From positions 39,287-103,286 of the forward strand of contig ML986755.1 in NCBI GenBank assembly GCA_010094045.1: 64,000 nt of DNA. The letters run 5' to 3'. The notes under the pieces were generated by a model. That model was given only the letters and a program-made list of their open reading frames with translations. It made no database searches and was not told the DNA's origin. This DNA comes from Lojkania enalia (lineage: Eukaryota > Ascomycota > Dothideomycetes > Pleosporales). The translations under genes and the position numbers were made by a program. This document shows positions 44,033 to 55,856 of this stretch, piece after piece; the first letter of the stretch is position 1, and each line of letters begins with the position of its first letter.

Positions 44033-45755
44033 CTTGAATGCGATTACGGTACAAGTAATACAGGTATAACGGGAAAGAATGCCGGAATAAGGTGGCTGTT
44101 AGAAAATATCGTGAAGGCAAGGACCTGGTCTTCACCGAGCGGAGTCCATGGTGGGGAAGGCAAGCTAGATATGATGGCAGCTTCGGCCTTCCGCGGTGTT
44201 TCCGCGGTCTCCACAGCCATCTACCACTCGCGTGGATCTTGCAGGAATGAGAGTTAGCGCTCGGCGAATGAAATCGAAGCCAATTGCTCCTTATCAACCT
44301 TTGCCGGCGCGGGTAGCTCTGTGATCTGCTAAATGACCGAGTCTGAGGTGCAGGAAAGCGGCGACGGCCGAGGCGCTAATTGTGCGAGGAGGGGCACTTG
44401 CGCCTTGCTTTGTTCGGCAGCAACATCGTGGGACGAACGCAGTGTGCATTCTCACAGCTCAGATGCCTACTTGCTTATTGCTGCGCCTATCCCCCAAGGA
44501 CGTTATCATATCCCCGTAAGGTAAAACTATACTTAAGAATTCGCAACCCCCCGTTCACTGCTCTATAATTGGCGTCGATAGCACGGGAGCGAGCTGAGTG
44601 TGTCAATTATCGCAAAACTATGTCAATTTGGTAACACAAACCATTACACGGCCAGGTCCACTGCATTCCCAGGGTAACACAGCATATAGGAGATCGCCGC
44701 CAGGCATCTTTCATCCTTCATGCAAAGATAGGTTCTTAGGTCTCCTGTAGTGCTCCACAGCTAGTAGCCATGCAAGGAAATATGCCTAGACCCTTTCACC
44801 ATGATACCTGCTTGTAGCAAGATAGAGGAGCAGTCTCGGCGTCCTGGCAATTTAAAGCCCAGCCGCTACCCTAGAAATAGAACAGCTCATAATATTTCAG
44901 TTTAACAAACGAACAATTTATCCAGCACAATGAAATTAGAGAGTGAATTGGAGGGAATTGTGATTGCATACTACGTATTTTCTCGCACTACCAGGGTTAT
45001 CATACATCCATTTGGCTACTTACAGCTCTGACGTCACAGGAAAAACAAAGAGGGAAATAATGGGGAGACGTCCGATTTGACGCCAATGAATACCTTGCCT
45101 TTCAGCAGCAGAGGAAAAACTCCGAAAGGGGCAGATGTCAACCGTTTTGTGGATCAGAATACAAACCGCAGAATCCATCAAATATAGACGGGGGGAATAT
45201 ACTAAAGCCTTTTATATAATCCGTCGACAGCATCGGTCCGCCATGCTGTCCATGGTGGTGATTATTACCACAAAGCCTGTGGTTTGACCGCAAAGCGCGC
45301 GGTGTAATTCAGAATGGTTCCTGGAAAATGAAAGACACCGTGCAACATCCGTATATCGTAATCTCCAGGGCGTCATGACAATCGAACACGCTAGCAGAGG
45401 TAAATTACCGATACCCAAGAGGCCAAACATCGTCAGCTAGTGATTGCATTCAATCCAGTCATTCAAAGTGGAGAATTGCAAGGTCCGATCGCGGCAGAGT
45501 AAATTGTTGAGATCGAATCATATCCAGGGAAATGTGTTTGGAGCAGAGTAAGGCGCATTCAAAAGAGACAACTTGTCCACAAGTCACAGCGGTATTGGTA
45601 GGTCCACTGCATGCAAATAATCCTAGTAGACCATCCTCAAAGTGGGTATGAGCCACGCAGAGAAATATCTTGTCATCGGTCATGCAGTCAAGCGTCAATC
45701 GGCGGGATCTCAGCAGTATGTGCATCATCGTCACGGCGGACACATCGGATAGCAT
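44033..45755. other. Upstream region of xanthine dehydrogenase, no gene seen
   Basis: This 1.7 kb separates the xanthine dehydrogenase start from the 3' end of the KH protein gene; both lie on the minus strand. No frame on either strand looks real. The GATA-type site cluster described separately lies at 44503-44612. Confidence 0.5.
44503..44612. promoter_or_regulatory. Cluster of three HGATAR sites upstream of xanthine dehydrogenase
   Basis: TGATAA (reverse strand, 44503-44508), CGATAG (44576-44581) and CGATAA (reverse strand, 44607-44612) fall within 110 bases, 470-580 bases upstream of the start codon. HGATAR is the binding sequence of the nitrogen regulator AreA/NIT2, which controls purine catabolism in Aspergillus. 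The sites are short and could occur by chance; I did not find a UaY-type TCGG-N6-CCGA site. Confidence 0.35.
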
Positions 45756-47625
45756 TCAGACAGCACCAGGTGGCCGTTGATCGCCGCCTGGTTGTTGCTG
45801 TTGCTGTTGAGCGACGGAAGCGTACCACATTGCTAGGTAGTTCTGGTAACCACCATATATGGCGTATGGATCAGCCGTGGCAGCATCTCCCTGGGACGGC
45901 GCGTTTGCTTGCGCTTGGGGCATGCTCTGTCCTACAGGCGCGCCATAAGATGACTGCTGCGGCTGCTGGTTTGAGTAGTTGTCATTATAATTCGCATTCT
46001 CACGTCCTCCACGCTTATTGCCGTAGCCACCACCGTTCTTCTCCTTCTGCTTCATGTTAGTCTAGCAACTATAGGCACATCATGAATATGCTCACCACCG
46101 AATCGACCTTATCCCAAATGACCTTCTTCGCGTCTTCAATGGCTTGTCTAGTGCCAACGAGCCCTATCTCCCGCTCGATGTCTGCGCCAGACGCCTGGGA
46201 AACATTGATCTTGCATCCAGTAGTAGACTGCATTTCCTTGATAGTTTCACCGCCTTTAAGGACGTCAGTTTCACGGTCATGGTCAGCACGGCAAAACCCT
46301 TACCTTTTCCAATGATCATGCCTACTGCATCTGAAGGAACCATGATGCTATCATTGATCTTGTTTGCTCCACCAGCATAGGGGTCGAAGTTATCACGCTT
46401 GTTCGGGGGACCGTCGCCCATGGTCTTTGTGTCACTGTCGACTATTTCCATAATAAGCTCTTTGGCTCGAGCGGCAGCAGCAGGACTTCCAATAAGATTC
46501 ACGGGGCGAAGGCCGTTCACGCTCTTGTTTTCACCGACAATGTTGACATGGCAACCACTGCGTTCCTGTAGGTCACGAATAGTCTCCCCACCTCTACCGA
46601 TAATAAGGCCAACAGTGCGATCAGGTACCATGATCTGAGATGATTGCTCACCATCACGAAGGGCTGGCTGATGACCGCCGCCACTCGCAGATTTCGCACT
46701 ACCTCGCGCGTTACGACCAGTTTCACGAGCAGGGTTACCACCGTTCTCCTCAATAATGCGGTTAATCTCGCGCTTGGCGGAGATGCGAGCGCCTGGACTG
46801 CCAGTTATCCTGCATTGCCGCTGAGGTCCGCTGTCAGGACCATTGATGAACTGGATCCTAGTGCTTGATTGCTGTTCGATGCGTCGAAGACTCTCACCCT
46901 GACGACCGATCACGAGACCAACCAAAGAAGAATCAATCAGTATAATCTCTGAGTTATCATTAGGAGGCGGAGAACGTTCACGACCGTATGATCGTGAAGG
47001 TGAGAATGTATTACGTCCCCGAGGGGAACGGGATCGATCTCTACCATAGCCAGAGCTGCCACGTCGCGGGTCCTCTCGTCGTTCATCTCGATATGGGTTG
47101 TAACTATCACGCATGTTGTCCCGTCGTGGCGGTGATCGCGATCGCGATCGTGAGTGACGGTAGGAACGGCTGCTTACGCGCGGGTCATCTTGTTGGACTA
47201 AGGTACCGTGAGTTAGAAGAGGTGCGCTGTGAGGCAGCTGAACAGTAGTTGAAGTACCAGGACGACCACCATTGTAAGAGAGTCCCTTCTCAGCAGCAAA
47301 TCCACGCGCTTTTGCTAGAGCGTCTTGAATGCTGACAGAGCCAGTGTTAACAGGCTTAATAGAACTAAGATCAACACTTCCTGAATTTGTAGGCGGTGGG
47401 AGGTTGAAGCCGGGAAGGCCCGGCGGAGTTGGATTTGGGAGCGTGCCTGGCGGGAAACCAGGGTGGAGCCCCTGCGGAGGCGGCTGCTGCTGCGGAGTCT
47501 GTGATGGTGTAGTGGAAGACCGGCTTGCAGCTTTACAAGATTAGATCTCTTCTTCCGCTCAACGAAGCGCAATGCGAATGCATACCTAGAGCTGCGATAA
47601 TCGCAGAAATGTCTGGAGTAGACAT
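45756..47625 (-). CDS. Triple KH-domain RNA-binding protein (FUBP/KSRP-like)
   Basis: Four exons, 47586-47625, 46304-47530, 46096-46253 and 45756-46046, encode about 571 residues starting MSTPDISAIIAAL. The order is: Pro/Gln-rich N terminus (SQTPQQQPPPQGLHPGFPPG), a Gly/Leu segment with QDALAKARGFAAEKGL, an SR/RS-rich stretch (RSYRHSRSRSRSPPRRD), then three KH domains with GxxG loops VIGRQGESLRRIE, IIGRGGETIRDLQ and IIGKGGETIKEMQ. The third loop is split by an intron. The C-terminal tail is Gly/Asn/Gln-rich (NQQPQQSSYGAPVG; a QQQQQQ run) and ends with a YGGYQNYLAMWYASVAQ motif reminiscent of the tyrosine-rich repeats of FUSE-binding proteins. It is likely a nuclear factor in splicing or 3' processing. 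The acceptor of the last intron could be three bases earlier, changing the protein by one residue. Confidence 0.85.
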
Positions 47626-48780
47626 TTGGCCGGCGCGGTGCGACAAGAGCGGATCGCGCGGGCGATTTCACGAGAAACGATGGCAGACAATGAGAGAGAG
47701 CCGTATTGCGTATTGGTTGGTTTGAGGTGCAGGAAGATAAGGTTGTCGTAGCCTTTGTGCGAGTTGATGAGGAGAAAGAAACGGTGTAGACGATAGGCTC
47801 GAAGAATTCTAAAATAGGTTGGGCTAGCGCGCCAAGAACTATATCTCGTGATCTGGCCTCGACGCCCTTGCTTCACTCACTGGTCTTCAGCCTAGGAGAC
47901 AAGCAATCTATAACTCACAGATGAATGCATCAAGTCTTGAATGACTCGCTGCCTGAAGATATTGATGGCAAATTTTGTGGATTGTGCATATGAACATGTT
48001 TGTCAGTCACTTGACTTCCAAGCACCTACCTTGCACCTGCCTTGGGATATGAAATACCTTCTTATGAAGATTAGGTCTTGCTTTGAATTCTTACAAGTGA
48101 TAGAGTTGATGATCAGAGACTGAATGGATAACAAGTTAGTCGTTGGAAGAGGGTAGGCATAGTAAGGTATCTCTATCGCCACGGATCGCCGCAAGCCATA
48201 TACGAAAGTATTCCTCAGCCACGCACTTAATATGACACATTCTATTCGGTCTCGCGACGAGGACAGATATAACAATCTGCATTCTCGAAATTCATTCGTA
48301 CCACACCAAGCTATAGCTACCCGGAACCCATTATCTTTCTGCAGACCTTCATGAAATTATACTCCGAATGATAGGGTCCCACCCGACCGACCCATTTATG
48401 CAACAATGACTCATCCAGAAAAGCACGCTGAATGCAAACAAAGAGTAAGGAAGAAGAAACATTCAGAGACCATGGAAAGGGCCGTGGGTATACATAGAGA
48501 TGCGATATTCATGAATGACCGCCCGATGCCGAAGCAAACTGGAGGGTGAAGGAGAAACTGGACGCCTGATCCCTGGGTACGTGAATTGTGATGGCGACTA
48601 TAAACAGTGAAGGCCGAAGTCAACAGGCGGTTGACGCGGAAGAACATATACGATAGTGTGATAGACATTAGAAGGCCGACATGCTTGAAGGATGATGCCA
48701 GGATGATGATGATCCAAACGCCAAGTAATCCAGAGTAAACATATGACGCAATGAATCGAGTAAAGTCGATGTTGGCCTGA
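47626..48780. other. Intergenic region
   Basis: Between the KH gene start and the 3' end of the Gyp5-like gene, both on the minus strand. No gene supported; short open frames near 47941 (+) and 48003-48275 (-) lack family resemblance. Confidence 0.45.
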
Positions 48781-51700
48781 TCATCTGTTCATCATTTGCG
48801 AGATGTTGTTCCATTTCCGCTGAAGTACTTCATGGTCCTCGTTTAGCTGTGATTAATATTAGCACGGTAGAAGCGGAACTTGTATGGGAATGCTCACAGT
48901 CGCCCACTGCAACTTTGCGGCGACAAGCTCCTTCTCCATTTCCGCCATTTGTTCTTCCAAAGCACGGTTCTCGTTATGCACGACAATATTCTTCTGCATG
49001 ACTGTTTCCATTTCATTCTTCAATCTGGCCTCTACCTCTTCAGGCTGCGTGTCCACAATTTTCTGCAGTTCCTCCACCTTGGTTTTTAGGGTCTCGTTTT
49101 CATCGGCCAAATTTTCATTTTCGACCTTGGTTTTCACTAGCTCCGAAGCAACCTGGACATGCTCTGTGTCGGACTGCTCTGCACGGCGTTCCAGCTGACG
49201 GACTTTTACTTCAAGCGACGAGACCTTCTCCTTCAACCCGTGAAGTTCGGTCTCGCGCTCTTTTTCGATTCGTTGCTGCTCTTTCCATTCAGTAGTGTAT
49301 TGCTTCAGAATCTCAGGCGTAATCTTGACAGCAACCGCGTCCCTGACAAGTATGTCCGCCCGATACACCTCCTTGTCAACACCACTAGCTGACCCAAAGA
49401 AGCCGCTCTCAAGTATTGAGGAGGCTGATGGCGCCTTGTCAATGTATACATCAAAGAGCTTTTCTTTAAGGAAGGTTGTCAGGGTCGCCATATCCTTCAT
49501 GCCTAACAAAGTCTCCGAATTTTTCTGCATGAGAACTATGCCGAACTTGAGAATTGCACTTTCAAGTCCCTCACTGAGAATAAGGTCGTAGATACGAAGA
49601 ACAAGCTGGAGAGGAAATCGATAGGCAAAAAGTGTTAGGAACCACTGTGTGGCATACAGTTGGGGTTTAACTTCGCGCCGGTGGAGATGGCAGTAAAGCG
49701 CTGGTTCGAGGTCTTCGAGAAGGCGCTCAAATTGGTACAGATGAAGGTGTAGTCCGGACATATCATGAACAAAGAGATCCCGGAGGCCGTACTTATTCAT
49801 GAGTGTCACGAAGAGACTAAAGGCCTCCTCTTCGGGCATCTAAGATGGTTGTTAGCTTGGCTAGTCAGACTCCCGGTTGTTTTTCAAGGCTTACATTGAA
49901 TAATAATGGCATAGCAATGAAGTTCATTCCCTGGGCATAGCCCACGGACTCATCAAATAGGGCATAAGCTTTACAGATTCCGAAGAGTCCATCTTGAAGG
50001 CCCGCTGCCATAAGATACTTTGAATAGCTCGTTCGAGCCCCCAGGTCTCGTTTGATTGTCTTCTCCAATTTATGCAGGGTAGCTGCATCATCCTTGGCCT
50101 TTTGTTTCTTCTCCACGGCAAATTTGGCTTGTAGCTTTGCGAGATCTTCCGCATGATCCGGAGATATTGATGGTGATACCAAGGGAGCATTCGTACTGCC
50201 GGTGGTAGTGGCCGGTGTGGAATAGTCTGAGTGGACTGAAGACGCCGATGAAGCGATTGACTCCTTTTCTTTGCTATTCCCATTAATGTATCCGTTAATT
50301 GGTGGTGTTCGTACACTCATGTGCTCCTTATCAGTTCCACGAGCAACTAGCTCCCTATACATATTTTCAAGCTCTTCATTCTTGCTCTGGGCAAGAACTT
50401 GCCATATGACACCGCGAATAGCTTGAGGGATGCCACTAGCAATAGCGCGGTTTAATTCCTCCGAACTTGTACGGGCAACAGCAGTAGGCCCTTCATTGAC
50501 GACAGCTTGCCATAGATCCCAATCGACAGGTTCTGCTGCATCGCCAGCAGGACCTGTGGCTATTCCAGAAGCCGTTCCTGGAGCTAGATTAGGATTTATA
50601 GTCGCTTGTTTGCTAAGAGATCCCGGTTTCGGACTAGTTGGTCCAGAGCTAATTGTAGATACATGCTCCTCCTTGTCCTCGCTGACACTACCCTGGCTAC
50701 TGATTCCTAAACCTAGAGTTGTTGTTCGACCGATGAGGCCTGCAAAGGCTCCAGCTTGACCGGGCTCTGCACCAGACTCATCTCCTATTGTTATGCCGGC
50801 TTCCTCTCGCATGCGAAGAAATTTGAAACGATCACGAAGGCTGCCTTGGCTTGATCGACTGGTGTGCGACTTGTCTTCATCTTCAATTTTGTTCAAAATT
50901 AGCTCTGGATTGCTACCGAGGGTTGCTATAGAAGCATTGGTATTCCGTCGGTCGGATGTTGGGGGTGGAGAAGACTCGACTTTCTTTCCGGATGATCCCC
51001 GCGAGAGCCACGAAAAAGGACTTGTGAGTTTTCTACTAGGTGGCGGGGGAGGTAGGGATTCACGTTTTTCAGGGGCGGGCGGTGGAGGTGGAGGTGGAGG
51101 TGGAGGGGGGAAATTGACCGGTGCCATCTTGCCAGACAACCCTTGAAATCCGGCCGCGTTGTCATGTTGACGCGGAGGTAGCGCTGGCAATAAACCGGGG
51201 CTCTCTAACGATTCTAACCATACATTAGCCTCGATCTTGTCATAGTGAATGTACAGTACGTCGGAAGACGCCGCTTGTAGTATCCGGGGCGTAAACTAAT
51301 TCCAGAGCAATCCCGTAGTTCCACGGGATCAGGAATGCTCTGGAGAGCTCCCCGGAGAGCATCTACACCTCCACAACAGTAGATGGGTGGAGTATTACCT
51401 TCCAAGGACACATCATCCATATCTGACGTCACCGATATTCTATGTGCTGTGAGCAAAGGAGATTTTGATGTAGTTTCTTCTCCCTCTGCCACTCCAGTCA
51501 CCCCATTCTCCTTCTCTACCTCAACCTTATGTCCATTAGGCATATCGGGGACAGTAGAATCTGTTCGAGCCTCCCTATTAGTAGATGAGGAAGAAGTGCG
51601 GCTGCTGAGCAATGACCGTGACCTAGAACGATCTAACTGGGAGGCCGGGCGTGGTGTTATGTCAGTGTTGGCATCTTCGAAGGTCTCCTGTCCGGAGAAG

Positions 51701-51813
51701 TCTTGGTCAGCGAATGTCGATAGTGTGTTAGAGTCCCAGGGACTGGATATGAGAACCCTCACCCCTTCTCTATCGGAGCTGTTGTCGCTCGGCGGTTGGT
51801 TCTGGCTGTCCAT
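48781..51813 (-). CDS. GYP5: TBC-domain Rab GTPase-activating protein, Gyp5-like
   Basis: Stimulates GTP hydrolysis by Ypt/Rab GTPases in ER-Golgi and polarised transport. Proposed exons: 51367-51813, 49895-51295, 48898-49839 and 48781-48846, about 951 residues. The last three junctions are clear. The first (GT at 51366-51365, AG at 51297-51296) is a choice among alternatives, because the frame must shift before KIEANVWLES. The N-terminal third is Ser-rich and disordered. A run of 11 prolines (FPPPPPPPPPPP, residue about 213) could bind SH3 or profilin. The TBC domain (about 410-745) shows the arginine-finger motif GIPQAIRGVIWQVLA and the glutamine-finger motif SVGYAQGMNFIA, both intact, and a Ser/Thr-rich acidic insert between them. 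A long coiled coil (about 795-930: LKEKVSSLEVKVRQLERRAE and onwards) closes the protein, as in yeast Gyp5. Confidence 0.88.
51066..51113. repeat. CCTCCA hexamer run encoding polyproline in the Gyp5-like gene
   Basis: On the coding (minus) strand about four copies of CCTCCA plus flanking CCN codons encode 11 consecutive prolines. It stays in frame and is prone to length variation. Confidence 0.85.
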
Positions 51814-53922
51814 GGTAGGGGCCTAGTGGAGAGGGTGTGAACGGCTGCGGAATGCGAGCAACGGCCGAGAAAGAAAACGCTGCAGTCGATGCAGCAAAGA
51901 AAGCGAAAAGTCCAGCTGCGAAGGCATTCAAAAGGAGCAGAAATTGGTCGAGGGTATCATGGCATGGGCGCCGGGTCGAGTGTGTGGGGGGCGCGGTGAA
52001 GGGAACGGCGGCCGGGAGAGATGCTGAGGGGACAAATTGGTGAAAGACTCGAAAATGGCGGCCCTGGGGGCACCTGCAGCTAGCAGTTTAGTGCGCAGCA
52101 GCCACAAAGCCGAGCCACAGCGCCGCGCAAACGATCAAAAATAGTACAGAGAATCACGGCAGCGAGCTAATTTCCAGGCCTACTGAGTAGACGGTGGCGG
52201 GTGAGTGAATAATCTCGCGATAGCGATGGGTCGGCAGGGCCAGCCGTTCATTGATGCATACACCCCCGGCTCACGGCTTGCCATTAAGATTGCTCACTCC
52301 GCTAACTGTTGTGACTGTAGACTGTAGACTTTTGTCCGCGAAAGGGATTGTTTCATGGCACAGCTGAAACATCGGCTAAGTGAGAAGCCACCACAGCAGT
52401 CCGACAGTCCGAGGATACTCTCGGGCGGTGATCATCGAGGGTGCTGTGCTTGCATAGTAACTTCATTGTGCATGCAATCACGCGACAGCTCTATTGCCCT
52501 ATGGCGTTGAGTGCCCTATAGCACGATGCAGCCCTCTACCCACAAGTCAGCTGTATATTGCTCCATGTTAATTGATGGACCACGATTGAGGATTTAACCA
52601 ACCCCAATCCTGCAGTAGCGCAAGAGAGGAATGTGTGCATCATCCACTAATCCCTTCCGCGCCCGGCTCTGCGCCTTGATATTCGGCTATACCGATTGGG
52701 CCACGGTTCCTCTTACAGTCGTGCTTGAACTTCAAAGGTCACATCTGCGATCTGAGGCGGTGAGGTTGACATTGAGGCTCCAGTACGGGCTTCGCAATTT
52801 CTAGTCGTAATCGCGACCTGGTATGTGGATGGATGCCATCCCAGGCCCATCAAGGGTATCCAACTACGCAATAAAAGCGAGGCCAAATCAGAAGTTTAGC
52901 ACCAGATCCTGAACTTTATGCGTCGCCACTTCTCATTGGCCCTCCTGTTCTCATTCTTTCCCTATCCCTTTCCCATCCCATTCCCACCCCTTTCCCATCA
53001 ATTATAGACCGTTGGCCATGCACCGGCCTTTCAACCACTGGCAAACACCAGATCAACAGGAGCGTGCGATTGTCCCGCCGCGCGAGCTAATATTAGACGT
53101 TACACTGAGCACAGACTGTATTTTATGAAAAGAGCTGCTGGCTATCGCTTAGCAATATTTTTTGCTCTATAATAATTGGTGTGCAATTGCCACCATCTCT
53201 CTTCCAGTATCGAGCAGCCTTAGCCGTTATCGATTTTTTTTAAGATATATGATTGGTCTCCATCATTTGACACTCTACATGTTTGTACGCCATCCACTTT
53301 GTCAGAATTTATACTTTATCATTTTTCTCAAGTCTCGGCTCCTCAACAATTAAGAAATGCAGGGCTATCAAGGATGGTCAACAGCAATAGAAACTCACGA
53401 GCCAAACATATTCGCGGCCGTGTACACCCTTGCTTAGCGGCATTCACCATTACTCGTGCACAACAATCATTAAGACTACACATAACTTCCAAACATCACC
53501 ATGATGTGCACCAAACAGTTTCAAGAAACTTGCATGACAAGTTATGTGGCTTGAGTCTCTGGAATTCGGATTGAGTAGCGTATACATGGTGTGAAACACC
53601 GAGCTCCAATCTCTTTGTAATAGCACGACCATCCGTAGGTCGACTTATATCTCTTGTCTGATCAAAGCGCATCGCGGCATGTTATGTTATATCGCTTGAT
53701 AAAATCCTCTATCCCGCTTCTTTAATTTTTCGTATTTACTCTTTACAAAGCTATTCTGCTCCTCCCTCTCTAAGGCTGGTCCCGTCCTATAATATCCCTA
53801 TCACCGGCTCAATTCATACTAGGCATGTTCTACACCATAATGTCACCACTACTTAGACGTACGTCAGCCGACATCATAGATATTTTTCATTTCCTAAGCT
53901 GCAGCCGTCCTCTCCAGTGCTG
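51814..53922. other. Long intergenic region
   Basis: This 2.1 kb lies upstream of the Gyp5-like gene (-) and of the small membrane protein gene (+). It contains a pyrimidine-rich stretch with repeated CCCTTTCCCATCCC-like units (about 52955-53000). A 68-codon basic frame at 51837-52043 (+) is most likely leader sequence of the divergent gene. No gene supported. Confidence 0.45.
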
Positions 53923-54687
53923 ATGTATCAATCTTCATTTCACGAGACTAAGGGTCAGTATCCATTGACCCCAAATTCTACAGTAGCGTCATTCAAATCG
54001 ACTCTCGCTCCAAAAGATAGCAAAAAAGCTGCCTATACCGGTAATAAGAAAGATCACCATTTTTATTCTAAGGACCTAGAAGCCGCAAATTCTCAACATG
54101 GCGAATTCGAGACTCTAGAAGAACCGCATGACATAAATCATTCTTATTACATACCACTAAGTACATACCAATCGCCTCCACCTTCCCCCCCTCCAACCCC
54201 ACGTGAGCAATTCCACAATCTCCGGACTCTTCTCCCCTGGATCCTTGTCCTGATCCTCTTCCTCATAACCCTCTGGCATACCAGTATCGCCCTCGGCGCC
54301 CAACCCCTCTCCAAACCCCATCCACAAACTACACCGCAACCAATCAACATCATAATCAACAAAGGCGGCGAAATCCTCACTCTAATACCAACAGGCACAA
54401 ATCCGGCACCTAAGATCGACCACGGAACTCCAAAAATTATTACCCCGATCACTACTCGGGCTCAGCCTACGCCAAGCAGGATGGTTATAACAGTCACTAC
54501 AACAGTTCCCACTGGAGGCAGCAACGGTGAATCCGAGGAAGCTAATTCAAAAAAAAAAAAAAAAAAAAAAAAGGAACAGGCAGTGACTGTGAGTATGGAT
54601 CCTAGCAAAGCGGCAGAGCTTGCATCCGTTCTACTTTCTGGAAAAGCTGAAGAGAGGAAGCTGTTGCCTACCCGACGGCGGCCTTGA
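53923..54687 (+). CDS. Small single-pass membrane protein, unknown function
   Basis: A single-exon frame of 254 residues from ATG 53923 (MYQSSFHETKGQYPLTPNST). The first 80 residues are polar with no signal peptide. Then come a proline-rich stretch (YQSPPPSPPPTPREQ), one strong transmembrane segment (LLPWILVLILFLITLWHTSI, about 103-124) and a Thr/Pro-rich region (about 130-205). A run of eight lysines encoded by an A24 tract (54549-54572) precedes a short helical C terminus. The build (polar N terminus, TM, Thr-rich outer part) is common for lineage-specific fungal plasma-membrane proteins. It has no recognisable domain. The reading frame is open across the poly(A) tract, but a change of one base there would break it. 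Confidence 0.6.
   Translation: MYQSSFHETKGQYPLTPNSTVASFKSTLAPKDSKKAAYTGNKKDHHFYSKDLEAANSQHGEFETLEEPHDINHSYYIPLSTYQSPPPSPPPTPREQFHNLRTLLPWILVLILFLITLWHTSIALGAQPLSKPHPQTTPQPINIIINKGGEILTLIPTGTNPAPKIDHGTPKIITPITTRAQPTPSRMVITVTTTVPTGGSNGESEEANSKKKKKKKKEQAVTVSMDPSKAAELASVLLSGKAEERKLLPTRRRP
54549..54572 (+). repeat. A24 homopolymer inside a coding frame
   Basis: Twenty-four consecutive A residues encode eight lysines of the small membrane protein. Such tracts are prone to length change, ribosome slippage and assembly error; the frame here depends on the length being correct. Confidence 0.9.
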
Positions 54688-55100
54688 GCATGGCTTTGAT
54701 GGGGATTCTTCCAGATTTATTGTTGTTACTGAGGATGATTTGTGAGTAGGGATGTTTAGAAGTTCGAGATGAAAATGTCATTTTTAGTATCAGATGTGTC
54801 ACTGTGGTCCGAACCTAATCTAATTATATAGCATTTCTCGTAGTTTTTCACTGCAATCCATTTTCTTGTACACAATCTCCGACCCTTTACAATAATTAAG
54901 TGAAGAATACTGTGACATGTCCCTCATCAACATAGCACGCCAATGCTATTTTTTTTACGACAACTCCAGGCAGAATTCCATTCAAATCGCCGCTATCCAG
55001 TGAATTCACCCTCCATTTTAGCTACAACATTCATTCGAAATGCATGACATAGTCTATCAAAAATTCAATTCAAACAGCAACTACAGGAACGAAACGTGTA
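54688..55100. other. AT-rich intergenic region
   Basis: 3' flank of the small membrane protein gene. No gene seen. Confidence 0.45.
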
Positions 55101-55233
55101 GCGTATCAGACAGTATCATTTGCTGAGGCAAATATTGATGTATTGAAGGAGGGTAAGTGGCCCGCCTAGCTAGAGGCTGGCAATGGCGAGACTATATAGG
55201 CCTATAAAACCAGACCAACTGTAATAAGATAGT
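55101..55233. repeat. 133-bp repeat, less mutated copy
   Basis: Aligns end to end with 56521-56654. Shared landmarks are the GCGTAT start, GAGGGTAA, ACTATATA(G/A)GCCTA and GACCAACT(G/A)TAATA. Most differences are C-to-T or G-to-A with this copy holding C or G, as expected if this copy escaped RIP. The parent element is not identified. Confidence 0.75.
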
Positions 55234-55464
55234 AGAAACATGTAACAAAACGTCGTGATTCAAGCCCCTATCATTTATTCGCACTTCCTTCGCTCACTTA
55301 TACTTCAATTCGAACTTCGCCGGATATCTTATAAGCCCGTCCTCGCTTTCAACATACGCAACAGCAAATTCAAATCCTCTTTCCATAAGCCTAAAAATTC
55401 ATTGGCGCGAAAGGTACACCATAGTCGAATATTACTCGCATAAAGCGGACTACAAGACGGATAT

Positions 55465-55856
55465 ATGATGAGCTTCAATGCCTCAAACTTCTCGACTACA
55501 CCCTCCTCAACCACAACCCCCTCTACCGCAACTCTCTTAACTGAGAGCCCCTCAACAACCACCTCAACCGCGATACCGTTAGCCGCGACCCCTCCAACGC
55601 AACCCAATTGCCCACGCCACCTTCAACCACATCCCCATCCCCATCCCCATCCCCCACCAAACCAGCCCACATTTCCCGTTTCAAATTTATCTAAGAGTAT
55701 GCAAGGGAGCTGAAAAAAAATGACCCAGAGCATGAGAAGCAAGTTAAAGACTTTACAATCGAGATGAAGAAGCTTGTCCGGAAGAATGGGTTGGATGTTA
55801 GGGCGAAAAAGGTGTTGATGGAGGGGTTGAATGTGGGGCTTCAGGCTGTCAGTTAG
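55465..55856 (+). pseudogene. Possible small broken gene (Thr/Pro-rich then basic helical part)
   Basis: The first frame (55465-55713) encodes a Thr/Ser/Pro-rich segment with a short His-Pro repeat from CCCCAT units (PHPHPHPHPP). It stops just before an A8 tract (55712-55719). In a different frame, from about 55703 to the stop at 55854-55856, a charged helical segment follows (KNDPEHEKQVKDFTIEMKKL and a close GLDVRAKKVLMEGLNVGLQ) that looks like real coding sequence. No splice signals join them well, so one protein would require a frame change near 55700. It could be a decayed lineage-specific gene, two unrelated pieces, or a misread base. Low certainty. Confidence 0.35.

Noticed and set aside
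54549..54572. Poly(A) tract as the tail of a retroposed gene or LINE-like element.
   Set aside because: The tract is inside a continuous open frame that goes on for about 40 codons with ordinary composition; no target-site duplication was seen.
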